Below are positions 17,265-24,770 of a stretch of 64,000 nt of DNA, one piece after another. The stretch spans positions 40,907 to 104,906 of the forward strand of contig PCAM01000012.1 in the NCBI GenBank assembly GCA_002730555.1, in the 5' to 3' direction. Each line of letters starts with the position of its first letter. The first letter of the stretch is position 1. Under the pieces are notes generated by a model. That model was not told where the DNA came from. It saw only the letters and a program-made list of their open reading frames with translations, and ran no database searches. Origin of the DNA: Chloroflexota bacterium. Lineage in GTDB: Bacteria > Chloroflexota > Dehalococcoidia > Lucifugimonadales > Lucifugimonadaceae. Both the position numbers and the translations under genes were made by a program.

Positions 17265-18149
17265 TCACGCGGGGCCACGTGCCAGTCGCGCCGCTATCTC
17301 GGCTCGGTCTGGAGAGCCAGACAGCCCTTCTCGTTCGACGGAAACACTTGCGGCCGCATTTGCAAATCGCGCCGCCTCCAACGAATTGCCGGTCTCGGCC
17401 AGGCGCACTAGGCATGCCGCGGCCCAGATATCGCCGGCGCCGGTCGGGTCGAGCTCGTTGGCGGCGTAGCCTGGAACGCGGCTCGGCGCCCCGGGCGAAC
17501 CGCCGTTCGCTTGTACGTATATACGAACGCCGTTCGAGCCGTCCGTCACCCCCAGCACCTCTGTGCAGGCCGCCCATCTGGACATCTCCGCTTCGTTGTC
17601 CACGGGAAATTCTGTAGTCGAACCCGCCAGCAACCGGTATCCGTCAGAAACGCCCGCGGGAAAATCGGTGTCCTCGGTCACGCGGCCGTAGTCGTCCCAG
17701 CGACGCAGCCAACCCTGGATCGCGGCGCCCACAACGGCGTCTGGGAACCATCGATTAGCGTCCGGCGGCGTCTCGTGAACCAGCGGGCCGAAGAACACGA
17801 TCGGGGCGTCCAGCCATGCAGGTGGGATGTCGGAGCGGGTGATGGAGGACGAACGACCCCCGAGCACCTGGGTCCGCTCGCCGTTCAGGTCGTAGACGTT
17901 CTGGAAGAAGGTCGTGAACTTTGATCCGACGACGTGCAGGGGAATCCCCGGGAGGATCGACCCAACCGGGTAATCGGGCGCGGCGCTTGTGACGACGGCG
18001 GCCTTCAGTCCGAGCGCTTGTGCACAAAGAGCGCCGAACGCTGCTGCGCCGCCGGATCGCACGCGGCCATGTGGAAGCCCGGGTTCCGGCGTGACGTCGT
18101 ACGTCACTACACCGATGGACAGGAAGTCCGGCGTCGTGAGGTCAGACAT
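17265..18149 (-). CDS. PfkB family carbohydrate/nucleoside kinase
   Basis: 294 residues of the ribokinase-like fold. The N-terminal FLSIGVVTYDVTPE and RSGGAAAFGALCAQALGLKA correspond to the first PfkB signature region, and ELDPTGAGDIWAAACLVRLA carries the catalytic GAGD with its aspartate and the anion hole. The phosphoryl acceptor (sugar or inositol-like) is not evident. Starts considered: GTG 18158 and ATG 18149; neither has a good Shine-Dalgarno sequence. It follows jag by 64 nt on the same strand and precedes the crotonase operon. Confidence 0.85.
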   Translation of the reverse strand: MSDLTTPDFLSIGVVTYDVTPEPGLPHGRVRSGGAAAFGALCAQALGLKAAVVTSAAPDYPVGSILPGIPLHVVGSKFTTFFQNVYDLNGERTQVLGGRSSSITRSDIPPAWLDAPIVFFGPLVHETPPDANRWFPDAVVGAAIQGWLRRWDDYGRVTEDTDFPAGVSDGYRLLAGSTTEFPVDNEAEMSRWAACTEVLGVTDGSNGVRIYVQANGGSPGAPSRVPGYAANELDPTGAGDIWAAACLVRLAETGNSLEAARFANAAASVSVEREGLSGSPDRAEIAARLARGPA

Positions 18150-18213
18150 TATGGGCACAACCGGTCAGAATTCGACTGATTAGTACGATCGGCCGGGGTT
18201 GGAGCGGGACGCC

Positions 18214-19245
18214 CTAACCGCGTCCCCTGCCGCCCCCGCGACCACGTCGTCCCCGGGATCGCCGTGCGCCTCCGGAGTTGCCACCACCGTTCCCACCGCC
18301 ACCCGGGTAGATAACGACGAACCGATCCGAGCCCTCGCCGCTGCTCTCGGTCGTAACCTCAGAGTTGTTTGCCAGCGCCATGTGGACCCAGCGCCGTTCG
18401 TACGCCGACATGGGCTCAAGCTCTGCGGATTCGCCGGTGTCCACCACGCGCTCCGCGGTGCGTTGCGCCACGCCAGCCAGCGTCTCTCGGCGGCGCTGCT
18501 TGTAGCCCTCGACATCGATCTGGACGTACGCCGACCGGCCCAGCTGGTGGGTGACGATCAGGTTGACCAGGTATTGGAGCGACTGGAGCGTTTCGCCTCG
18601 CCGCCCGATGAGCAGCCCGGAGTCTTCCCCCTCGATGTCGAATACGGGGACGCCGTCGTCGGTCTCCTCACGGATATACGTGTCTGCGACAACGCTCATG
18701 CTCGCCAGGAAGTAGTCGATTACCTCCGATGCAAACTCGATCACTTCGGGATCGGGTTCGGACGGCCGTTCTCTTCGTTCCGGACGCTCAGAACGCCCCG
18801 CGCTTTCGGGGCGGTGACGCTGTCCGCCGCCCCGCCGTGTCGTAGAAGGCGGCTGTGGTTGACCCTCTTCGGGCTCCGAGTCCTCATCTTTTACGTCAGC
18901 CATCGGTGCGGATACGACTGAACGGCCCGGTTCATCTTCCAGCTCACCCTCATAGCCGTCGTCTGACTCGAGCGATTCGGGTTCGTAGTGTTCGTAATCG
19001 TCGTCCGAGTCCGGCGCGTCGTCGTCATCGTCCGGTTCAGAACTGGAATCAAAAGACCTGCCGGAAGCACCGGCGTCCAGCAGTACAACATCTATCTCGG
19101 CCGGCTCACCGCCGAACCCCAGGATTCCCGATCGCCCGGGGTTAACGACGACGATTTCTACGTCTTCGAGGTTTGCGTCGAGCGTTTCGAGCGCGTTGTC
19201 GGTCGCTTCTTCGACTGTCTTCCCCGAGAACCGTCGCGGTTCCAT
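18214..19245 (-). CDS. jag: Jag/KhpB RNA-binding protein (Jag_N, KH, R3H)
   Basis: 343 residues. The Jag_N domain starts at once (RRFSGKTVEEATDNALETLD), followed by an acidic low-complexity linker of about 80 residues (DDDDDAPDSDDDYEHYEPE), a KH domain (SGLLIGRRGETLQSLQYLVN), an R3H domain ending MSAYERRWVHMAL, and a Gly/Arg-rich tail after VIYPGG. Family role: RNA binding linked to division and membrane-protein biogenesis, always near yidC. GGGGGAAG precedes the ATG. Its first 104 nt overlap the yidC 3' end in another frame. The RGG-like tail is longer than usual. Confidence 0.93.
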   Translation of the reverse strand: MEPRRFSGKTVEEATDNALETLDANLEDVEIVVVNPGRSGILGFGGEPAEIDVVLLDAGASGRSFDSSSEPDDDDDAPDSDDDYEHYEPESLESDDGYEGELEDEPGRSVVSAPMADVKDEDSEPEEGQPQPPSTTRRGGGQRHRPESAGRSERPERRERPSEPDPEVIEFASEVIDYFLASMSVVADTYIREETDDGVPVFDIEGEDSGLLIGRRGETLQSLQYLVNLIVTHQLGRSAYVQIDVEGYKQRRRETLAGVAQRTAERVVDTGESAELEPMSAYERRWVHMALANNSEVTTESSGEGSDRFVVIYPGGGGNGGGNSGGARRSRGRRGRGGGRGRG

Positions 19246-20137
19246 CAATGACTTCCCCCTTATTTTCATCTTCGGCTGCTGGCACGCCGGCCTCAACCGC
19301 CGCCGCCGCTGTGGCCGCTGATGTTCCAAACCGGGTTCCTAGAAGAGCCCCCGGGCCGGAAATCACAGCTGTAATTGCGACTCCAATCAAGTTGGAGAAA
19401 AGGATGTAAACGGCCAGTCCCGCCGGGAACTGGAAGGTAAAGAACCCGAACATGATCGGCATCATCCAGAGCATCATCTGGTTGGTCTGGGCCGATCGAG
19501 CGTCCATCGAAGGCATGGCACTGATCTTCTGCTGCGCCCACATCGACGCACCCACCAATATCGGCAGCGCGAAGTTAAACGGCGCAGGGGCGTTCTGGAC
19601 CAGGTCAACCAGATCCATCCCTATGAACATGCTGTCCAGCGGCACATCGCTCGCCGCCGGGTTCCAGCCGTAAAGAATGGCCGAAAGGTTTGCTGTGCCT
19701 TCCGGTGTAGCCGGGACGGCTTTGAAGATCGCCCTGTACAGGCCAAACCAGATCGGCATTTGAAGGACCATCGGGCCGAGACAGCCGACCGGGCTCACGC
19801 CGGCCCTCTTGTACATCTTCATCGTCTCGGCTGATTGCAGGCGGCGAGCGTCCGGGTGGTCTTTCAGCCGTTCCTGCATCGCCTTCATCCGCGGCTGCAA
19901 CGCAGACATCTTGCGCATGTTGCGCGTCTGCATCACCGTCAGCGGGATCATGAGCAATCTGACCGTCACGGTGAAGAAGATGATCGCCAATCCAAAGTTG
20001 CTGAACAGGATCTTGTCCAGCAGGACCAGCGAGTTCACCATCGGATTGATGACAATCAGGTTGAATTCCCAGATCGCGGCCGCAACTATGGCGATGCCGA
20101 GGATGATCCAGAGTCGACGTGAGAAAAGTGCGTCCAT
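19142..20137 (-). CDS. yidC: YidC/Oxa1 membrane protein insertase
   Basis: 331 residues, the short Gram-positive/Chloroflexota type with no large periplasmic domain. An N-terminal membrane segment is followed by the conserved hydrophilic-groove region (TVTVRLLMIPLTVMQTRNMR, MYKRAGVSPVGCLGPMVLQM) and three further helices ending in FQFPAGLAVYILFSNLIGVA. The arginine in TVRLLMIPL is the groove arginine. The last 30 residues are strongly basic (RRKPRRRRNRRR), a ribosome-contact tail encoded entirely within the overlap with jag. Its ATG overlaps the TGA of the upstream propeller lipoprotein (TGATG), implying translational coupling. Confidence 0.96.
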   Translation of the reverse strand: MDALFSRRLWIILGIAIVAAAIWEFNLIVINPMVNSLVLLDKILFSNFGLAIIFFTVTVRLLMIPLTVMQTRNMRKMSALQPRMKAMQERLKDHPDARRLQSAETMKMYKRAGVSPVGCLGPMVLQMPIWFGLYRAIFKAVPATPEGTANLSAILYGWNPAASDVPLDSMFIGMDLVDLVQNAPAPFNFALPILVGASMWAQQKISAMPSMDARSAQTNQMMLWMMPIMFGFFTFQFPAGLAVYILFSNLIGVAITAVISGPGALLGTRFGTSAATAAAAVEAGVPAAEDENKGEVIDGTATVLGEDSRRSDRQRARNARRKPRRRRNRRR

Positions 20138-21363
20138 CAGCACGCCGCTCCCGTCTCCGCATCGATGCACGAGAACAACCCGTGATCGGTGATCTTGAAT
20201 CTGAGCAGATCGTCGTCCGTCGTATGGGCGTAAAGGACACCGTTGTCCACGAGGAGGTCGGCCTTCACTCCGGCATCAGTTGCAAAGCCGTTTAGCTCGG
20301 CGCCGTTCGATGCTATGAAAGCTCCAATGTTGCCCGTGCCGGATGGGACCGCCACTGCGGTGCGGGATCCGGCGTCTTCAAATATCGCGGCCCGGCCAAC
20401 GATCTGGCCGTCGACCTCGCCGGGGTTCGCCCAGAACTCGGTCCCGGTATCGGGGTCCAAGGCGTAGAACTTTCCGTTGAGGGTTCCCACGTAAAGAACG
20501 CCGTCATTGAGAAGCGGCGTCGCCCAGAACCACCCGTCGGAATCGAACGACCACTCACCGGCGCCCAACGGGTTTGACCCCGGCCCGCCGGCCTCCCTGG
20601 TGCCTATGTCCAGCGCGTAAAAGTTGTCACTGAAATCGCCGAAATAAATCTTGCCGTCCACGATAAGTGGTTCGGCGACTATGGCGCCTCCGGCCTTGAA
20701 ATTCCATATCTCCGTCCCGGCATCATCACCCTCAAGCGACACGGCGTGGAATACACCGTCGAGATCGCCAAAGTACACCACGCCATCTGAGACGACCGGT
20801 GTACCCCACACAGAGTCGGTGGCCGGCACGCGCCAGAGAACCGTGGGGGCAAGCGGCGTGCTGGTGTCTATCGCGTACAGATATCCATCTGCGCCGAGAA
20901 CGCCGGGATCGGTGTCGAACTCGTCATCAATAGATGCGGTACCAAACATCACGGTGTCCCCAGAAACGGCGACAGCGCCCACGATCTGTGTCTGTCGCTT
21001 GAATCTCCAGAGTTCGTCACCTGTGTCCGCCGATATTCCAAACACCGTCGCTTCACAGTCAAGACCGCCGCAGTCATAGGTGGCGCCGATCGCCCGGTCG
21101 CCGTCCACACGTGGCGTGCCATAGAGTGGGCCGAGCGTGTCGACCCCGGCCGCCGGAAAGCCCCATGCGTTGTCGAATCGGCCGTCCTCGTTCAGGGCGA
21201 GCCGCGTGATACGGCCGTCTTTCGCGCCGACGTAAAGATGGTCGCCGCTGAGAACTGGCGCAGCCCAACCGCCGTCCGGGTCGAGGTCTCCGACGCAGGC
21301 AGCGAGTATGAATATCGATGCGGAAAACAGCAGGGCGAGGCGGAAGGATCCTGGCCTGCGGAT
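20137..21363 (-). CDS. PQQ-type beta-propeller lipoprotein inserted in the yidC cluster
   Basis: The frame encodes a lipoprotein signal peptide, RRPGSFRLALLFSASIFILA then AC, with the lipid-attachment cysteine at 21295-21297, followed by repeated propeller blades (SGDHLYVGAKDGRITRLAL, DGKIYFGDFSDNFYALD, DGVLYVGTLNGKFYALDPD), each ending in a W after about 12 residues as in PQQ/BamB-like repeats. No ATG, GTG or TTG exists in this frame between the signal peptide and yidD; the first canonical start (GTG, 21108) would delete the signal. I mark the end at an ATC (21363) that would give a perfect 22-residue leader. It is coupled to yidC (TGATG), suggesting a role in membrane or envelope protein assembly. 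Confidence 0.75.
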   Translation of the reverse strand: MRRPGSFRLALLFSASIFILAACVGDLDPDGGWAAPVLSGDHLYVGAKDGRITRLALNEDGRFDNAWGFPAAGVDTLGPLYGTPRVDGDRAIGATYDCGGLDCEATVFGISADTGDELWRFKRQTQIVGAVAVSGDTVMFGTASIDDEFDTDPGVLGADGYLYAIDTSTPLAPTVLWRVPATDSVWGTPVVSDGVVYFGDLDGVFHAVSLEGDDAGTEIWNFKAGGAIVAEPLIVDGKIYFGDFSDNFYALDIGTREAGGPGSNPLGAGEWSFDSDGWFWATPLLNDGVLYVGTLNGKFYALDPDTGTEFWANPGEVDGQIVGRAAIFEDAGSRTAVAVPSGTGNIGAFIASNGAELNGFATDAGVKADLLVDNGVLYAHTTDDDLLRFKITDHGLFSCIDAETGAAC

Positions 21364-21524
21364 ACCCGGACCCCGTATCGGAAATTCGGGTGTCCTCTCG
21401 GGATGTTTGATTAAAGGCGAGGTATGTCTCCGGGTCTGGTCAAAGTACTCACGCCGGCCGGGCCACTGATGGACTCGGATCGGGGAGCAGGATGTGTTTG
21501 GAATGGGTTGCGGCCTCAGGCGTC

Positions 21525-21770
21525 CTAGCCTGTGCCAGCGTCGGAATCGACGGCGCCCGCCGTCGGGACTGGGTCGTAACCACCTTCATGTCCAGGATGG
21601 CACCGGCCAAGACGCTTGAACGTCATGTGGATGCCTTTCAAGATGCCATGCTCGCGCACTGCGTCCTGCGCGTATATAGAGCACGTGGGCTCGTACAGGC
21701 ACTGCGAAGGCAGGTACGGCGAAATTACTTTCTTGTATCCCTTCAGGAGCAGAATCACTGCTCGGCGCAT
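21525..21770 (-). CDS. yidD: Membrane protein insertion efficiency factor YidD
   Basis: 81 residues with the complete family signature: LLLKGYKKVISPYLPSQCLY, EPTCSIYAQDAVREHG and KRLGRCHPGHEGGYDPVP. A small membrane-associated protein that helps YidC-dependent insertion. The ATG at 21770 begins one base after the rnpA stop (TGAaATG). A longer in-frame start at 21836 lies within rnpA and is less likely. Confidence 0.95.
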   Translation of the reverse strand: MRRAVILLLKGYKKVISPYLPSQCLYEPTCSIYAQDAVREHGILKGIHMTFKRLGRCHPGHEGGYDPVPTAGAVDSDAGTG

Positions 21771-21771
21771 T

Positions 21772-22191
21772 TCAACCCGTCTTCCCTTCAGGAGCCCCCT
21801 CGTGTATGGCGCTACGCGTGACCGCGCCTGGCACACAATCGTTGACCGGATCCGTCGCGTCGGGTTTCAAAACCCCGGCTCGTTCGGCCAGTCGTTTCAA
21901 CGACGATAACAACATATGGTAGTCCGCATCCGCCGCCGCCGGTCTAGCGGATACGACGATGTCGTACCCCGGGAGTACATCGAGCGACGACAGGCCCCCC
22001 CGTAGTCTGCGCTTAACTTTGTTCCTTGTAACGGCACCGCCGACACGTTTGCTGACCACCAGCCCGAATCGGGTCGCGTCACCATCCGATGGCGCGGAAT
22101 CAAATGTCATGAGGCGGTCACTCACACGACGCCCGCGTTTACGAACATCGCGGAAATCTGCGCTCTTACGGAGTCTGGCAGCGGTGCGCAT
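21772..22191 (-). CDS. rnpA: Ribonuclease P protein component
   Basis: 139 residues; the protein subunit that helps RNase P RNA cleave tRNA 5' leaders. MRTAARLRKSADFRDVRKRG is the typical N-terminus and RNKVKRRLRG the RNR-type signature; FGLVVSKRVGGAVTRN precedes it. I chose the second in-frame ATG because GGGGGAGG lies 11 nt before it and the family begins there; the first ATG (22212) overlaps a family A repeat. A C-terminal extension of about 25 residues is unremarkable. Confidence 0.93.
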   Translation of the reverse strand: MRTAARLRKSADFRDVRKRGRRVSDRLMTFDSAPSDGDATRFGLVVSKRVGGAVTRNKVKRRLRGGLSSLDVLPGYDIVVSARPAAADADYHMLLSSLKRLAERAGVLKPDATDPVNDCVPGAVTRSAIHEGAPEGKTG

Positions 22192-22231
22192 CGGAGGGAC
22201 AGCCTCCCCCATACGGAGAGGGAGAGACTGG

Positions 22232-22369
22232 TTAGACGCTCAGGTGTGAGCGCCCGCGGGCGCGGCGTCGCGCCAGCACCCTCCGGCCGCCGACTGATCG
22301 CATACGCAGCCTGAATCCGTGGACACGGAGGCGGCGTCTCTTTTTCGGTTGATATGTACGTTTCGGCAT
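22232..22369 (-). CDS. rpmH: 50S ribosomal protein L34
   Basis: A 45-codon gene. The translation starts [20 protein letters not shown], continues [20 protein letters not shown] and ends SHLSV, the full L34 consensus. It opens the rpmH-rnpA-yidD-yidC-jag set on the minus strand, 40 nt before rnpA, with a perfect TATAAT upstream. No dnaA lies on the other side; the divergent neighbour is a greA fusion. Confidence 0.97.
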   Translation of the reverse strand: MPKRTYQPKKRRRLRVHGFRLRMRSVGGRRVLARRRARGRSHLSV

Positions 22370-22416
22370 TTGCTCGGTTCAGTGTGGTCTGAAAAATCCA
22401 GGAAATTTCCTAGACA

Positions 22417-22422
22417 ATTATA
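22417..22422 (-). promoter_or_regulatory. -10 element upstream of rpmH
   Basis: A perfect TATAAT on the minus strand, 47 nt before the rpmH ATG. The -35 position at 17 nt is poor (CGCGTT); a TTGACG is present but 27 nt away. Confidence 0.5.
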
Positions 22423-22476
22423 TGCGCTGCCGGCGCCAGAACGCGAGCGCGTCAAATGAATTTCGTTCCTGTTTTC

Positions 22477-22505
22477 TTGACGGCTCGACTAGGCGTTCCT
22501 AGAAT
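22477..22505 (+). promoter_or_regulatory. Sigma-70 type promoter for the greA fusion gene
   Basis: TTGACG (22477-22482), exactly 17 nt, then TAGAAT (22500-22505). Transcription would start near 22512, giving a 60-nt leader that contains a GGGGT/ACCCC pairing and CCTG/CAGG. Confidence 0.7.
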
Positions 22506-22574
22506 CGGATCTCTGGGGTCCTGGCAACGACAGCCGGGCGACAACCCCTGAAGTGTCAGGATCGTGTCGGGTTT

Positions 22575-23426
22575 ATGGTTGCCAAGTCAAAGGATACCGG
22601 AATCGACCCAGAAGCGGTGGCATTTGATACCGTCGCAGAAGCGCTTAAGGAGTACACCGCTACGATAGCGGAGGACGACCGCCCCTCAGCGAGCGCGGAA
22701 CTGGGAAGGTTCTCAAGGTGGTTGGGACACGATCGCACCCTTGGCTCACTGGCCCCGCCAGAAATCGGCGATTACAGCGACCACATCGGCGCACACGGCA
22801 CCGCCCCGGACGCAGTTGACCGGCTCGCCGTCGTCAAGCTCTTCCTCGCCCATCTGAAAAAGAAGGGCCACATCGACGTCAACCTCGCACAGCACCTGCG
22901 GTTGCGAAGGGGACGTGGCGCATCCACCGGCGCCAAGACCACCACGTCATCCAGCGAAACCGGCGCCCGACTGACGAAGGCAGGACACCAGGAAATGCAG
23001 TCCCAGTTGGCGGAACTGATCGTCCAGCGCACCCAGTTTTCCGAAGACATCCGAAAAGCCGCAGCCGATAAAGACGTCCGTGAGAACGCGCCGCTGGAAG
23101 CAGCACGTGAAGCACACGGCATGGTGAGCCTGAAGATCGGTGAGCTTGAGGAGACTCTCAGAGGCGCCGAGATAATCACCGAAAGAAACGGAGCGCGTGA
23201 AAAGGGCGTCGTGAGGCTCGGCGGCCGGGTCACCATCAAGGAAGTTGGTTCAGGACGCGCTACTGCCGTCCAGCTTGTCCACCCGGATGAGGCGAACCCG
23301 CTTTCCGGAAAGATGTCCAGTGGCTCCCCCGTCGGCGGAGCGATCATCGGTCACACGATCGGTGAGATCGTCACGGTAAAAACGCCGGCAGGTTTCAAGA
23401 AATACGAGATCCTCAAGGCCAATTAA
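22575..23426 (+). CDS. GreA/GreB transcript cleavage factor with N-terminal integrase SAM-like domain
   Basis: 283 residues, about 125 longer than GreA. Residues 1-115 look like the helical core-binding (SAM-like) domain of tyrosine recombinases: ELGRFSRWLGHDRTLGSLAP..DRLAVVKLFLAHLKKKGHID..NLAQHL. After a Ser/Thr linker comes a GreA coiled coil (TKAGHQEMQSQLAELIVQRT) with the tip KDVRENAPLEAA, keeping the Asp and Glu that act on the polymerase active site, and a C-terminal FKBP-like domain ending SPVGGAIIGHTIGEIVTVKT. No recombinase catalytic domain is present, so the N-domain may be a DNA- or protein-binding module. Strong promoter and terminator make it monocistronic. Confidence 0.9.
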   Translation: MVAKSKDTGIDPEAVAFDTVAEALKEYTATIAEDDRPSASAELGRFSRWLGHDRTLGSLAPPEIGDYSDHIGAHGTAPDAVDRLAVVKLFLAHLKKKGHIDVNLAQHLRLRRGRGASTGAKTTTSSSETGARLTKAGHQEMQSQLAELIVQRTQFSEDIRKAAADKDVRENAPLEAAREAHGMVSLKIGELEETLRGAEIITERNGAREKGVVRLGGRVTIKEVGSGRATAVQLVHPDEANPLSGKMSSGSPVGGAIIGHTIGEIVTVKTPAGFKKYEILKAN

Positions 23427-23452
23427 GCGGATTTAAACGGCCACTTTCCCAG

Positions 23453-23495
23453 GCGCCGCCGGTCCTGGATTCAGGTCGGTGGCGCAAGTTTTTTT
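23453..23495 (+). terminator. Intrinsic terminator of greA fusion
   Basis: GCGCCGCCG pairs with CGGTGGCGC (one G-U), with inner CCTG/CAGG, followed after AAG by seven T. It starts 27 nt after the stop codon. Confidence 0.85.
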
Positions 23496-23645
23496 GAAGG
23501 ACAAAATAAACGCCTTGGCTGATCGCACGTCTGTAACGCGAGCGACCGAAGTATGGCGTTCCAGTCCTTTCACTCTGTCCTCATCACGTAGAGTGCATCT
23601 TGGCTGGGCAGCTCGACGATCAACTCGATCGGAGTCAAGCAGGCA

Positions 23646-24623
23646 ATGATGCTGTCAGACCAGCCGTGGGTCTGGATATCCTTCAACGCGCTTCTGGCTA
23701 TCCTGCTTTTCCTGGACCTTGTCGTCCTTGGAAGGGCTCGCACCGTCTCCATGCGCGAGGCTATTCTCGGGACTATTTTCTGGACCGCCGTGGCTGGCGC
23801 AATCAACGTCGTCATATTTGTTTTCGGCAGCCAGACAGAGGGCATCGATTTCCTGACCGCGTACATCGTCGAGCGCGCCCTCAGCATCGACAACCTGTTC
23901 GTCTTCCTCGTCATCTTCACGTACTTCGGCGTTCCGGGCCAGTACCAGATGCGCGCCCTGCTCTGGGGGATAGTGGGAGCGCTGATCGCCCGGGCCGTAT
24001 TCATTGCGGCGGGCGTCGCGGTCATCAACGCCTTCCACCCGGTCGTATTTGTGCTCGGCGCGTTCCTCATCTACACGGCGTACAAACTGGCCACATCCGG
24101 GGATTCAGAGGTGGATCCAGAGAAGAACATCGCCCTCAGGCTGGCCCGAAAGTTGTTCAAGGTCTCGGACGACTACGACGGCCAAAAGCTGATCACGCGG
24201 CTGAGCGGTGGGGCGCTGGCCGCGACGCCTATGTTGATGGTCATCATCGTGCTCGCCACCACCGACGTGGTGTTCGCCGTGGATTCGATTCCGTCCGTTC
24301 TGGCGATCACGACGGACGGCTTCATCGTATGGAGCTCAAACGCCATGGCGGTGCTTGGCATGCGTCCGCTATTCTTCGTCCTCGCGGGCGCCGTCGCCCA
24401 TTTCCGCTACCTTCAGTACGGACTTGCGGCGGTCCTGGGGTTCGTCGGGTTCAAGATGATCTCGGAGGATTGGATCCATATCGAGACCAATATCTCTCTC
24501 GCCGTTATCCTCATCGCTCTCGCAATAAGCATGCTCGCATCCCGGGTATTACCCAACAATGAGGAAACTGTGGAGACCGAAAACCCGGGGGTGCCGGGTG
24601 CATCCAGCGGTTCCGGGGAGTAA
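23646..24623 (+). CDS. TerC/Alx family integral membrane protein
   Basis: 325 residues with about nine membrane helices. FLDLVVLG at the start, YIVERALSIDNLFVFLVIF and VVFAVDSIPSVLAI carry the acidic residues typical of the family, which is linked to manganese or other metal export and tellurite resistance. The C-terminal 25 residues are hydrophilic. Starts with tandem ATG codons (23646, 23649) behind a weak GGAG. I looked for a yybP-ykoY manganese riboswitch in the upstream 150 nt and saw none. Confidence 0.93.
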   Translation: MMLSDQPWVWISFNALLAILLFLDLVVLGRARTVSMREAILGTIFWTAVAGAINVVIFVFGSQTEGIDFLTAYIVERALSIDNLFVFLVIFTYFGVPGQYQMRALLWGIVGALIARAVFIAAGVAVINAFHPVVFVLGAFLIYTAYKLATSGDSEVDPEKNIALRLARKLFKVSDDYDGQKLITRLSGGALAATPMLMVIIVLATTDVVFAVDSIPSVLAITTDGFIVWSSNAMAVLGMRPLFFVLAGAVAHFRYLQYGLAAVLGFVGFKMISEDWIHIETNISLAVILIALAISMLASRVLPNNEETVETENPGVPGASSGSGE

Positions 24624-24770
24624 TATTCCGACGTAACTTCCAGTGCCGACAGGCCATATTACCGACGTACTTTATGGCCGACGAGGACTCGGGCCGCGTA
24701 AACTTTTGTGGCTGCCCACATACGGTCGACGCCGGCCGGCCGCAGCCATTCAGGGAGGAAACCGAACCAG

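Noticed and set aside
22512..22574. SAM-type riboswitch in the greA leader (a GGCAAC/CCGGGC text was suggestive)
   Set aside because: The required helices and spacing are not present; only short pairings can be drawn.
23496..23645. yybP-ykoY manganese riboswitch before TerC
   Set aside because: The conserved loop sequences could not be found.
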